From positions 191,068 through 228,955 of the forward strand of contig JAPPHT010000070.1 in the NCBI GenBank assembly GCA_028874795.1: DNA of 37,888 nucleotides. The letters run 5' to 3'. Shown here piece by piece: positions 1 to 7,376 of the stretch (positions are counted from its first letter, which is position 1; each line of letters begins with the position of its first letter). A program made the position numbers and the translations under genes. Origin of the DNA: Chloroflexota bacterium (GTDB lineage Bacteria; Chloroflexota; Dehalococcoidia; Lucifugimonadales; Australimonadaceae). The notes under the pieces are model-generated. The model did not search any database, was not told the origin of the DNA, and worked only from the letters and a program-made list of their open reading frames with translations.

Positions 1-621
1 CCGGGTTGTCACAACCGGCGGCCGCCGCCGTTGGGGGCAGCCCTATTCCTCCCCCGCTTCCGGGTGGCACCCCCGCTCACCTCGCGCGTCGACGTGCGTG
101 TCTCCTTGCCGCGTAACACAGCGCCCGGCGACTACTTCATCCCCGTCCACGTCATCGACGAGGCTGGCTTCGAGGCGTCGACTCTTCTGCAGGTGACCGT
201 CCGTGGGCGGGGAGACGTGTTCATGAGCACGGATACCGGCCTGCTCAATCTGGACGCCACAGCGGGCGAGGAAGCCTCCACCGTGTTGCGGCTCACCAAC
301 TTCGGCACCGGCGACCTCGTGAACATCGAGCTCGTCGCGGACAAACCTTCTGGATGGGAGGTCGCCTTCGAGGTTGACTCCGTGGAGAGCCTGCCGCTCA
401 ACAACCAGATCGACATCACCACGACCGTTCTCCCCGCGGCGGACGCCATCCCCGGCGACTACCTCGTAACCCTGCGCGCCAACCACCCCGACACGAACGC
501 CTCGCTCGAGCTCCGCGTGACCGTGGCGCAGTCCACCATCTGGGGATGGCTCGGCATCGTTCTCGTCGTGCTCGTCATCCTCATCCTCGGCGGGCTCTTC
601 GTGAGGCTCGGCAGGCGATGA
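1..621 (+). CDS. NEW3-domain membrane-anchored protein, 5' truncated by the window
   Basis: The frame is open from base 1, so the true start lies upstream and only about 206 residues are visible. Two Ig-like beta-rich segments can be seen, each carrying a PGDY turn (NTAPGDYFIPV and AIPGDYLVTLR). This pattern fits the NEW3 domain family (NPCBM-associated, alpha-galactosidase type). The protein ends in one hydrophobic helix (WGWLGIVLVVLVILILGGLF) followed by basic residues, so most of it should be extracytoplasmic with a C-terminal anchor. The stop codon overlaps the ATG of the following ABC ATPase (ATGA), indicating translational coupling. It is probably the extracytoplasmic partner of that exporter; the substrate cannot be told from sequence. 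Confidence 0.75.
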   Translation, partial: PGCHNRRPPPLGAALFLPRFRVAPPLTSRVDVRVSLPRNTAPGDYFIPVHVIDEAGFEASTLLQVTVRGRGDVFMSTDTGLLNLDATAGEEASTVLRLTNFGTGDLVNIELVADKPSGWEVAFEVDSVESLPLNNQIDITTTVLPAADAIPGDYLVTLRANHPDTNASLELRVTVAQSTIWGWLGIVLVVLVILILGGLFVRLGRR

Positions 622-1553
622 GCGCGCTGATCGAGGCCCGCGGGCTTACCAAGCGCTACGGCGGGTTCACCGCCGTGGACGAGATCGACCTGTCCATCGA
701 CGAGGGCGAGGTGTTCGGCTTCCTCGGCCCCAACGGGTCAGGCAAGAGCACCAGCATCCTCATGATGCTTGGCCTCACCGAGCCCACTGCCGGGACCGTC
801 CGCGTCTGTGGTCACGACCCCGCGCGCAATCCCCTCGCCGTCAAGCGGCAGGTCGGTTACCTCCCCGAGTCCGTGGGCTTCTACGGCGACCTGACCGGCG
901 CGCAGAACCTCCGCTTCACCGCCGAACTCAACGGGATACCCCGCAACGAGGCTGAACCCCGCATCGCCGAGCTGCTCGATACGGTCGAGCTCGAGGACGC
1001 AGCCAACCAGCCCGTCGCCCAGTACTCGCGCGGCATGCGCCAGCGCCTGGGCCTTGCGGACGTGCTGCTCAAGCGGCCGCGCCTCGTCATCCTGGACGAC
1101 CCCACGCTCGGCCTCGACCCCGCCGGCATCGTCTGGCTGCTCGGCATCATCGAAGAGTTGAGCGCCCGGCAGGGCATCGCCGTATTCCTCTCGTCACACC
1201 AGCTCCAGGAGGTGCAGCGGGTCTGCCACCGCGTCGGCATCATGTCGCACGGCAGGATCGTGCTGGAGGGCACCGTCGCCTCGCTGACCGCGCAGACGGA
1301 CGCGGGCGGCTTCCGCATCACGCTCAAGGTCGAGGGCGCGAACGCCGCGCTGGACGGAGCGCTTGCCGCGCTCCCCTCTGTCCGCGAGGCCTCCCGCGCC
1401 GGCATAGACGTGGTTATCGAGAGCGATGAGGACGTGCGCGCCGCCGCGGCAGCCGCCGTCCACGAGCACGGGGCGCGGCTCCTGGAGATGCGCGCCAACG
1501 ACCGCACGCTCGAGGACATCTACCTCCGCTACTTCCAGGAGGCGGTCGCATGA
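618..1553 (+). CDS. ABC transporter ATP-binding protein (ABC-2 exporter type)
   Basis: A 311-residue ATPase that should energise the permease encoded next. Visible motifs in order are Walker A (GPNGSGKS), a signature loop in the variant form YSRGMRQRL instead of LSGGQ, Walker B with D-loop (LVILDDPTLGLDP), and the switch region SSHQLQEV. The C-terminal ~80 residues form the extra regulatory-like tail common in ABC-2/drug-exporter ATPases (CcmA/NatA type). The ATG at 618 is chosen because it overlaps the stop of the upstream NEW3 gene and gives the canonical N-terminus MSALIEARGLTKRYGG. Its own stop overlaps the next ATG, so the three genes form one operon. Confidence 0.92.
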   Translation: MSALIEARGLTKRYGGFTAVDEIDLSIDEGEVFGFLGPNGSGKSTSILMMLGLTEPTAGTVRVCGHDPARNPLAVKRQVGYLPESVGFYGDLTGAQNLRFTAELNGIPRNEAEPRIAELLDTVELEDAANQPVAQYSRGMRQRLGLADVLLKRPRLVILDDPTLGLDPAGIVWLLGIIEELSARQGIAVFLSSHQLQEVQRVCHRVGIMSHGRIVLEGTVASLTAQTDAGGFRITLKVEGANAALDGALAALPSVREASRAGIDVVIESDEDVRAAAAAAVHEHGARLLEMRANDRTLEDIYLRYFQEAVA

Positions 1554-2470
1554 GCGCCCTCTTCTGGAAGGAGTTGGCGGACCACTTCGGGCGGCGCAGG
1601 TTCACGCTGCTCCTCGGCCTCGTTGCCCTCGGCCTCGTGTGGGGCGCGTTCGTTGACCTGGGAGCGCTCGCCGCGTCGGGGCGGCGGTTCTTCTTCCTGG
1701 ACGTCTTCACCACCACCGCGGGCGTCCCCATCTCCCTGCTGTCATTCCTCAGCTTCTTCGGCCCGGTCATCGGCATCGCACTCGGGTTCGACGCCATCAA
1801 CGGAGAGCGTACGCAGGGCACGCTCGCCCGCCTTCTCGCGCAGCCGCTCCACCGCGACTCCGTCTACAACGCCAAGTTCCTCGCCGCCTTGCTCACGCTC
1901 GGGCTGGTCGTCGCGAGCATGATGATCGTCGTGATCGGGCTCACCATGTTCCGCATGGGCATCGCCCCCACAGGCGAGGAGGTCGTACGCCTCACCGGCC
2001 TCGGCCTTGTCACCGTCGCCTACCTCGCCTTCTGGCTCGCGCTCGCCATCACCGCCTCGGTCCTCTTCCGCAACACGGTGACCTCCGCGCTGGCCTCCAT
2101 CGGCATGTGGTTCGCGCTGGGCTTCCTCATCACGCTCCTCGGCGGCGTCCTCGCCGACCGCATCGTCCCCGAGATCGAGACGACCGACGACGCAGTGCGC
2201 CACGTCAACGTCGAGTCGTGGGCCGGCCGCGTCTCCCCCGCGGGCCTCTACTCCGAGGCCACTTCCATCCTCCTCGACCCCATCGGCGGGCGGGCGCTCA
2301 ACCTCTTCACCATCGAGCCGGAACGCCTGGAAGGCCTGCTGTCGACGCCCGTGTCGGCGGGCCAGAGCCTCCAGCTCGTCTGGCCGCACATCGTCGTGCT
2401 CGTCGCGATGGTGGCCGTCCTCCTCGCCGTTTCCTATGTCCGCTTCATGCGCGAGGAGATCAGGGCCTGA
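1550..2470 (+). CDS. ABC-2 type transporter permease
   Basis: A 306-residue membrane protein with about six hydrophobic helices, for example around residues 20-40, 65-85, 110-135, 155-175, 185-200 and 280-300. The motif FDAINGERTQGTLARLLAQP is typical of the ABC-2/NosY-like permease family, where it follows the second helix. The start codon overlaps the stop of the ATPase (ATGA). The gene ends 3 nt from the stop of a convergent small gene. Together with its two upstream partners it makes a complete exporter; gliding-type, copper-processing (NosY) or lipid/polysaccharide exporters are all possible and cannot be separated here. Confidence 0.88.
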   Translation: MSALFWKELADHFGRRRFTLLLGLVALGLVWGAFVDLGALAASGRRFFFLDVFTTTAGVPISLLSFLSFFGPVIGIALGFDAINGERTQGTLARLLAQPLHRDSVYNAKFLAALLTLGLVVASMMIVVIGLTMFRMGIAPTGEEVVRLTGLGLVTVAYLAFWLALAITASVLFRNTVTSALASIGMWFALGFLITLLGGVLADRIVPEIETTDDAVRHVNVESWAGRVSPAGLYSEATSILLDPIGGRALNLFTIEPERLEGLLSTPVSAGQSLQLVWPHIVVLVAMVAVLLAVSYVRFMREEIRA

Positions 2471-2473
2471 CGC

Positions 2474-2686
2474 TCACTCCCGCCGGCGCCACCCGAAAAC
2501 GATCAGCGCGACACCCGGCACGCCGAAGATGATGGCGGAGAGCACGGCAACGAGGACCTGGCCGCTCTGCGGCTCCGCGATGAGCCCCTCCTCCGCAGCG
2601 TCGGACGCCCCCTGGAACAGCGCGAGCGTCACCCACACCGTGACCAGCACCCACAGCACGCCGCCCGCTATCGATATCCGCCACAT
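2474..2686 (-). CDS. Small two-TM membrane protein
   Basis: Seventy residues starting MWRISIAGGVLWVLVTVW, with two hydrophobic helices (about residues 6-24 and 44-64) joined by an acidic loop and ending in a basic tail GWRRRE. No known family is recognised. The start codon shares one base with the amidase stop codon (TGATG), so it is probably translated by re-initiation after the amidase. The downstream end converges on the ABC permease with a 3-nt gap. A housekeeping or accessory role beside the amidase is only inferred from position. Confidence 0.6.
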   Translation of the reverse strand: MWRISIAGGVLWVLVTVWVTLALFQGASDAAEEGLIAEPQSGQVLVAVLSAIIFGVPGVALIVFGWRRRE

Positions 2687-4119
2687 CAGGCCTGGTGCCT
2701 CACCACCGGATCGATGGGCACCCGCTCCGCGAGGCCGCACGCCTCCTCGAACAGCGCTGCTGCTGAAAGCAGCGCCGCCTCGTCCGCACGCGGCGCCATC
2801 AGCTGCAGCCCCACCGGCAGACCGGATGACGTGAACCCGCACGGCACCGAGATCGACGGGCACGACGTGAGCGTCAGCGCGAACGACATCACCAGCCAGC
2901 TCACGTACGTCTCGAACCGCACGCCGCCGGCCTCCTCCACGTACCGCTGGTCGACGTCGAACGGCGGCACGAGCACCGTCGGCGACGCGAGGATGTCGTA
3001 CCGCTCGAAGAACGCCGCCGTGCGGTAGTAGAGCGCGCCGCGAGCCGCCTCCGCGCGGTTCACGTCCTCCGCCGACAGGGCCAGACCCGCCTCCACATTC
3101 CAGATGACCTCAGGCTTGAGCAGGCGCCGGTTCGACTCCAGGTGCTTCCCGTACAGCGCCGCGAACTGCGCAGCCCGCAGCGCCTGGAAGATTGGCTCCG
3201 CGTCGTGCAGGTCCGGCGCGTCCTCGTCCACCGGCGCCCCGATCCCCTCGAACAGTTGCACGGCCCGCCCGCAGATCTCGCGCACCTCCGCGTCCACCGG
3301 CGCAATGCCGAGGTCTGGCGAGTACGCGACCCGCTTTGGCGCTCGCGGCGCATCCACCGCCTGGGTGAACGGGCGCTCGGGACGCGGCAGGCTGATCGGG
3401 TCGACGGCCTGCACCCCGCTCGCCTGCGTATCGAGGAAGAGAGCAACGTCTCCCACCGTCCGCCCCATCGGCCCCTCGACCGAGAGCCCGGCGAACGGCA
3501 GCTCCTTCGGCCCGTGCGGCACCCGTCCCGGCGAAGGGCGCAGCCCGACGACCGAGCAGAAGCTCGCGGGGATGCGCAGGCTCCCGCCGAGGTCGCTCCC
3601 CGTCGCGAGCCACACCTGCCCCGTGGCGAGGGCGACTGCGGCGCCGCCGGAGGACCCCCCGCACGTCATCCGCGTGTCCCAGGGGTTGCGCGTCTTCCCG
3701 AACACCTCGTTGAACGTGTTCGCCCCGGCGCCGAACTCCGGCGTATTCGACTTGGCCAGCACAACGCCGCCCTGCGCCTCGATGTTCTCGACGAGGTAGT
3801 CGGAGCGCTCCGGCACGTGCGCCGCGTAGATGGGCGATCCCTTCGTGGAGCGCACGCCCGCAACGTCCTTCAGGTCCTTCACCGCGAACGGGAGTCCGTG
3901 GAGGTAGCCCGGAGGCGCGTCGTCGGGCGGCCCGGACGCCGTCAGCCGGGCCGCGTGCTCGCGCGCCCGCTCCACCGCCAGCGTCGGCAGCGCGTTCACT
4001 GCGCCGTCCACCTCCGCGATGCGCTCGACCCCCGCGTCGATCAGCTCAAGCGGCGACACTTCCCGCGCCGCGAGCTGCCGCACCGCCTCCCGCGCCGTCA
4101 TCCGTACCAGGTCATTCAT
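2686..4119 (-). CDS. Amidase (amidase-signature family)
   Basis: A 477-residue enzyme of the amidase-signature family, which hydrolyses amides through a Ser-cisSer-Lys triad. The triad is intact: Lys81 in FAVKDL, Ser156 in the GGSSGG loop and Ser180 in GSDLGGSLRIP. Length is normal for the family. The substrate is unknown; the lack of gatB/gatC nearby and the divergent C-terminal half argue against GatA of the tRNA amidotransferase. The ATG at 4119 is preferred over the earlier in-frame ATG at 4203 because it has a GGAGG ribosome site 8 nt upstream and the family's usual N-terminus. The extension upstream would read through a repeat copy (4176-4198). Confidence 0.9.
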   Translation of the reverse strand: MNDLVRMTAREAVRQLAAREVSPLELIDAGVERIAEVDGAVNALPTLAVERAREHAARLTASGPPDDAPPGYLHGLPFAVKDLKDVAGVRSTKGSPIYAAHVPERSDYLVENIEAQGGVVLAKSNTPEFGAGANTFNEVFGKTRNPWDTRMTCGGSSGGAAVALATGQVWLATGSDLGGSLRIPASFCSVVGLRPSPGRVPHGPKELPFAGLSVEGPMGRTVGDVALFLDTQASGVQAVDPISLPRPERPFTQAVDAPRAPKRVAYSPDLGIAPVDAEVREICGRAVQLFEGIGAPVDEDAPDLHDAEPIFQALRAAQFAALYGKHLESNRRLLKPEVIWNVEAGLALSAEDVNRAEAARGALYYRTAAFFERYDILASPTVLVPPFDVDQRYVEEAGGVRFETYVSWLVMSFALTLTSCPSISVPCGFTSSGLPVGLQLMAPRADEAALLSAAALFEEACGLAERVPIDPVVRHQA

Positions 4120-4175
4120 CGCCCGCCCCTCCGTGCCGTTCGGAAGAGGCGAACGACGCTGCATCGGCCAACCCC

Positions 4176-4210
4176 GTCCTTCCTGCGGAGGCAGGAACCT
4201 CACAGCCCTG
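4176..4210 (+). repeat. Family A palindromic repeat, copy 1
   Basis: Hairpin TTCCTGC-ggag-GCAGGAA flanked by GTC and by AACCTCACAGCCCT. The right flank matches the copy buried in ileS (AACCTCGCAGCCCTT), so the repeat unit extends beyond the stem. It lies just upstream of the amidase start. Confidence 0.75.
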
Positions 4211-4236
4211 GAATGAAGGGGTGTGAGGCGCCTTAT

Positions 4237-4270
4237 CCCCTCTCCTGAGGGAGAGGGTTAGGGTGAGGGC
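4237..4270 (+). repeat. Family B palindromic repeat, copy 1
   Basis: Palindrome CCCTCTCCTGAGGGAGAGGG followed by TTAGGGTGAGGGC. The same palindrome plus the GGGTGAGGG tail recurs at 5496, 7423 and, inverted, at 25351, 25604, 26439 and 27979. Confidence 0.75.
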
Positions 4271-4300
4271 CCTGCCGGGGCGTGGGGTAAGGTGGGGGTT

Positions 4301-4342
4301 TGTCATGCTGAGCGGAGCGCAGCGGAGTCGAAGCATCTCTCG
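4301..4342 (+). repeat. Family D dispersed repeat (TGTCATGCTGAGCG type)
   Basis: Sequence beginning TGTCATGCTGAGCGGAGCGC and running through GTCGAAGCATCTCTC. Only one copy is in this window. From memory, closely similar strings are common dispersed repeats in Chloroflexota and other genomes; this is recollection, not something shown by the window. Confidence 0.5.
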
Positions 4343-4354
4343 GGTGGCGTTGTC

Positions 4355-4377
4355 CCTTCCCCCTCGATGGGGGAAGG
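4355..4377 (+). repeat. Family C palindromic repeat, copy 1
   Basis: Palindrome CCTTCCCC-CTCGATG-GGGGAAGG followed by a G-rich tail. A second, slightly shorter copy is at 5541-5560. It lies about 35 bp beyond the stop codon of the downstream minus-strand dehydrogenase gene. Confidence 0.65.
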
Positions 4378-4413
4378 TCATGATGGGGGTGGAACCGCCG
4401 GGAGCGAGGGCCC

Positions 4414-5304
4414 TCACTCGCGCACCTCGATGCCCGCGCGCTCCTCCGCCAGCATGAACGTCGCCAGGTTGTCCCACTCGCCCCAGCCACGGTCGATGCC
4501 CGCCTCCATCACCCGCTTCGCCATCGCCGCCAGCTCCATCGGCGCGCCCATCTCCTCCGCGAGCTCCTGGCCGAGACTGACGTCCTTGTGCGCCAGCCGC
4601 AGCGAGAAGCGCGGGGTCTCGAAATCGCCCTTGAACACCACGTCCGGTATCTGCCTCAGCAGCGTCTGCTTGCCGAACGCGGCGTCCCGCAGCACCTGCA
4701 GCATCACGCTCGGCTGCACGCCCGCCTTCACCGCGAGCGTCATCCCCTCCTGCACGACGACGCGCGTGGTCAGCGTTATGGAGTTGTGCACCAGCTTCGC
4801 CACCGTCCCCGAGCCGATGGGCCCCACGTAGCTCACGCCCGTCCCGATCGCCTCGAACACCGGGCGCACCGACTCGAACACCTCCCGGTCGCCGCCCACC
4901 ATCACCGCGAGCGTGCCCTCCTCCGCGCCGATGGTGCCCCCGCTCACCGGGGCATCCAGCATGTGCGCGCCCATCGCTTCGATCTGCTCCGCCACCTGCC
5001 GTATCCGCCTGGGCGAGCCCGTCGAGAGGTCGGCGTACACCGACCCCGGCTGCAGTCCCAGCGCGAGCCCCTGCGACCCCAGGGCGACCTCCTCGACCTC
5101 CGCCGGCCCCGGCAGCGACGTCAGCACCACCGGCGCCCGCCGCGCGACCTCCTCCGGCGTCGCGGCCCATGCCGCGCCCATCTCCCGGTGCGTCGCGGTT
5201 TTCGCCTCGTCGATGTCGTTGACGATGAGCTCGTGGCCCGCCTTGATCAGGTTCCGGGCCATGGGCCCGCCCATGTTCCCGAGGCCGATGAATCCGATGC
5301 GCAT
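4414..5304 (-). CDS. NAD(P)-dependent beta-hydroxyacid dehydrogenase (3-hydroxyisobutyrate / tartronate semialdehyde reductase family)
   Basis: A 296-residue member of the 6PGDH/3-HIBDH superfamily. The N-terminal Rossmann motif is GFIGLGNMG (residues 4-12), the substrate-binding signature is DAPVSGG (117-123), and the catalytic Lys170 lies in GSGTVAKLVHN with Asn174. The family oxidises beta-hydroxyacids or reduces the matching semialdehydes in the cytoplasm; the exact substrate cannot be set from sequence. The ATG at 5304 follows a GGAGGAA ribosome site, and a promoter-like TTGACC-17-TAGACT pair lies just upstream. The amidase lies downstream on the same strand, separated by a block of four repeats. 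Confidence 0.9.
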   Translation of the reverse strand: MRIGFIGLGNMGGPMARNLIKAGHELIVNDIDEAKTATHREMGAAWAATPEEVARRAPVVLTSLPGPAEVEEVALGSQGLALGLQPGSVYADLSTGSPRRIRQVAEQIEAMGAHMLDAPVSGGTIGAEEGTLAVMVGGDREVFESVRPVFEAIGTGVSYVGPIGSGTVAKLVHNSITLTTRVVVQEGMTLAVKAGVQPSVMLQVLRDAAFGKQTLLRQIPDVVFKGDFETPRFSLRLAHKDVSLGQELAEEMGAPMELAAMAKRVMEAGIDRGWGEWDNLATFMLAEERAGIEVRE

Positions 5305-5343
5305 GATTCCTCCACTTCGCCGCCCGGCGGCGTGCCGCCGCGC

Positions 5344-5372
5344 AGTCTAGGCTGCCCCCCTCTGGGGGTCAA
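5344..5372 (-). promoter_or_regulatory. Predicted promoter of the 3-HIBDH-like gene
   Basis: On the minus strand a -35 box TTGACC (5372-5367) and a -10 box TAGACT (5349-5344) are separated by 17 bp. The predicted start near 5337 leaves a leader of about 33 nt that contains a GC-rich inverted repeat and ends in the GGAGGAA ribosome site. Confidence 0.55.
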
Positions 5373-5406
5373 CGCACACTGAGGGTCGTGAGCGAGCGGG
5401 TGTTGG

Positions 5407-5430
5407 CTCCCTCTCCTGAGGGAGAGAGGG
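5407..5430 (+). repeat. Family B palindromic repeat, copy 2
   Basis: CTCCCTCTCC-TGAG-GGAGAGAGGG, the same palindrome as at 4237. It opens the long gene-free stretch 5373-6181. Confidence 0.65.
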
Positions 5431-5450
5431 CTGGGGGCGTGGAGTGGGGT

Positions 5451-5481
5451 GCTGGTGCGGGGGCACTCCTCGTGGGTGCCC
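5451..5481 (-). repeat. Tail segment of family E element, partial copy
   Basis: Read on the minus strand it gives GGGCACCCACGAGGAGTGCC followed by CCCGCACCAGC. This matches the outer tail of the family E element at 26271-26304 and the partial copy at 34237-34270. Confidence 0.55.
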
Positions 5482-5495
5482 TGTTCGGTTCCTCC

Positions 5496-5530
5496 CCTGT
5501 CCCGCTGAGAGAGGGGCCTGGGGTGAGGGT
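5496..5530 (+). repeat. Family B repeat, copy 3 (degenerate)
   Basis: A decayed left arm, then GAGAGAGGGGCCTGGGGTGA and GGGT. The GGGTGAGGGT tail identifies it as family B. Confidence 0.5.
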
Positions 5531-5540
5531 GTCTGTTCTC

Positions 5541-5560
5541 TTCCCCCTCGATGGGGAAGG
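5541..5560 (+). repeat. Family C palindromic repeat, copy 2
   Basis: TTCCCCCTCGATGGGGAAGG, one G shorter in the right arm than the copy at 4355. Confidence 0.55.
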
Positions 5561-5580
5561 TTGGGATGGGAGTGGACCAT

Positions 5581-5649
5581 GTGACATCTGCCCCTTACGC
5601 GGTCGCCCCTGCGTCGGCTACGCTGGTTCCATGCCCGTCGCGCTGACAC
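5581..5649 (+). repeat. 69-bp dispersed repeat R, copy 1 (promoter-like plus ATG)
   Basis: By my count about 60 of 69 positions match the inverted copy at 25252-25320. Inside it, TTACGC (5595-5600) and TACGCT (5619-5624) are spaced 18 bp like a -35/-10 pair. An ATG follows at 5631, so the unit looks like a promoter joined to the first codons of a gene (Met-Pro-Val-Ala-Leu here, Met-Thr-Val-Ala-Leu in the other copy). Confidence 0.65.
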
Positions 5650-5920
5650 TACCCATAGATCGGACCTATAGCTCACCGTCGCAGCTATCGATGAAACCTA
5701 TGGGTCCGCGCACGAACTCGAAAATCAGTGAAATCTTGAGTGCCTTGGTGCCGCGAACCATCTGGAAGCAGGCCACGGCCATGGAAATGGGACAGACCAA
5801 GGAGACCAAGATTTCATCGCAGGAGGCTGGTCCACTCGTGACTCGAGGAACAAGAGTTCATTTTCAGGGGCCGGTTGGAATCTTGGTCTCCCGGTGGGCA
5901 AGGGTTTGGCATCCTTGATC
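5650..5920. other. Gene-free tract of lower GC and unlike composition
   Basis: This stretch is visibly richer in A/T than its surroundings and starts with an 8-bp inverted repeat ACCCATAG (5651-5658) / CTATGGGT (5698-5705). A 75-codon frame from ATG 5691 to TGA 5918 is open but has no GC-rich third positions and resembles nothing I know. I see no convincing gene; a decayed mobile element or foreign fragment is possible. Confidence 0.4.
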
Positions 5921-6049
5921 GGCCCGGTTGCCCGGCTGGCGCGCCCCGCATAGCATGACTGGCAGGTGAAGGGATCCCCCGTGGGGGCCTTCTCCCCTTC
6001 TTCCTCTGGAGGGAGGATGTGAGCCTGCGCCATTTGATGGAGAGATAAA

Positions 6050-6147
6050 GGCTCGACGGGGAGTGCAGAGGGGGATCCCTCTCTGCCGGGGGTGTGGGGG
6101 TGCCCCCCACAAGCGTACCGGGCGGGTGGGAGGGAAGAACTACGCTG
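6050..6147 (+). repeat. Family E element, copy 1, in the leader of the Gfo/Idh gene
   Basis: The shared core starts GGGGAGTGCAGAGGGGGAT and continues with a hairpin (GTGGGGG-TGC-CCCCCAC). It ends in a four-tract G run GGGCGGGTGGGAGGG (6120-6134) and GAAGAACTACG. The orientation is sense with respect to the gene whose ATG is at 6182, 47 nt beyond the G run. The same core is at 26190 (minus), 27604 (minus) and 31374 (minus). Confidence 0.75.
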
Positions 6148-6181
6148 CGCCATGCGTGGCCGAAGGAGCGGAGTGAGGAAC

Positions 6182-7273
6182 ATGGCAGACAACATCAGGG
6201 TCGGCATCATCGGCGGCAACGTGAACGGCTGGGCCGGGCGCGCCCACATGCCCGCGATGGCGGCGGGCATCCCCGGCGTCGAGCTCGTCGCCGTCTCGAC
6301 AACCAGGCAGGAGTCGGCGGACGAGGCCGCGTCGAGGTTCGGCGCGAAGTACGCCTACGCTGACCACCACGACCTCCTCGCGAACCCGGAGGTGGACGTC
6401 GCCGCCGTGGTTGTCAAGCTGCCCACCCACTACGAGCTGACGAAGGACATCATCGCGGCGGGCAAGCATGTCTACACCGAGTGGCCGCTCGGCACGACCA
6501 CCGCCCAGGCCGAGGAGATGGCCGACCTTGCCGCTGCCGCGGGCGTCCGCACCTGCGTCGGCCTGCAGGCCCGTCATTCGGCCGAGTACCGGGAGATGCG
6601 GCGGCTCGTGGACGGCGGCGCGATCGGCGACGTGCTGAGCGTGAGCCTCACCCAGTTCGGCGGCGGCGGGCTCGCGCGGCCCTCCGGACGCATCTGGATG
6701 CGGGACGAGGCCGCCCACGCCAACACCCTCAGCATCACGTTCGGCCACGCCATAGACGGGCTCATGTCCGTTCTCGGCCCGGCCGGGACCATCGCCTCGG
6801 TTGTCAGCAACCAGGTGAAGGAATGGACCGCCTCCGACACCGGCGAACGGTTCTCCGTGGATGCGCCCGACAACGCGCTGGTGAGCGGTACGCTGGCAGG
6901 CGGCGCGTCGTTCTCCGCGCACGTCGCGTCGGTCGCCGGCGTCGGCACCGGCCAGAGCCTCCAGATATTCGGCTCTCGCGGCACGATGACGCTCTACTCT
7001 TCCAGCTCAACGCACATGAGCTCCGGAGAGGTGCGTGTGGCCCTCGAGGGCGAGACGGAACTCCACGAGGTGGATGTTCCGCAGGATGAGTGGGTCACCG
7101 CCGCGGGGCTGGGAGGGTCGTCCGTGAATATCGCCAAACTCTGGGCGTCCTACGCTGACGCCATCCTCAACGACCGCGAGTTCCATCCCGACTTCAGCGA
7201 CGCTGTCCGGCATCACCGGCTGATCGACGCGGTGCAACGCGCCTCGGACACCGGCCAGGCGCAGGAGGTCTAG
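6182..7273 (+). CDS. Gfo/Idh/MocA-family protein, Gal80-like
   Basis: A 363-residue protein with an N-terminal Rossmann fold (VGIIGGNVNGWAGRAHMPA) and a C-terminal beta-sheet domain of the Gfo/Idh/MocA family, which usually oxidises or reduces sugars and cyclitols with NAD(P). In place of the canonical EKP motif the protein has Glu100-Trp101-Pro102 (YTEWPLGTT). The lysine thought to serve catalysis is therefore missing, as in Gal80-like members. It may still bind NAD(P) but act as a sensor or use another mechanism. The ATG at 6182 is chosen over upstream ATGs because it gives the normal N-terminus and follows GTGAGGAAC. The leader contains the family E element. Confidence 0.85.
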   Translation: MADNIRVGIIGGNVNGWAGRAHMPAMAAGIPGVELVAVSTTRQESADEAASRFGAKYAYADHHDLLANPEVDVAAVVVKLPTHYELTKDIIAAGKHVYTEWPLGTTTAQAEEMADLAAAAGVRTCVGLQARHSAEYREMRRLVDGGAIGDVLSVSLTQFGGGGLARPSGRIWMRDEAAHANTLSITFGHAIDGLMSVLGPAGTIASVVSNQVKEWTASDTGERFSVDAPDNALVSGTLAGGASFSAHVASVAGVGTGQSLQIFGSRGTMTLYSSSSTHMSSGEVRVALEGETELHEVDVPQDEWVTAAGLGGSSVNIAKLWASYADAILNDREFHPDFSDAVRHHRLIDAVQRASDTGQAQEV

Positions 7274-7275
7274 GT

Positions 7276-7361
7276 ATCCGGCCATGAGGCCAGCCACCCG
7301 GCGTGGGGGGGTTGGCATCCGGCGTGGGGCCAGGCATCCGGCATGAGGCTTGGCACCCGGC
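7276..7361 (+). repeat. Short tandem repeat, about four units of 19-21 bp
   Basis: Imperfect units starting ATCCGGC or ACCCGGC, such as ATCCGGCGTGGGGCCAGGC and ATCCGGCATGAGGCTTGGC, follow one another directly after the Gfo/Idh stop codon. The array merges into the next family A copy. Confidence 0.7.
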
Positions 7362-7376
7362 ATTCCCGCCCCACCC

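Noticed and set aside
2686-4119. GatA of the tRNA-dependent amidotransferase
   Set aside because: No gatB or gatC is adjacent and the C-terminal half does not look like GatA, so a general amidase is the safer call.
5388-5918. Plus-strand frame through the repeat island
   Set aside because: It reads through families B, C, E-tail and R in succession and has no protein-like content.
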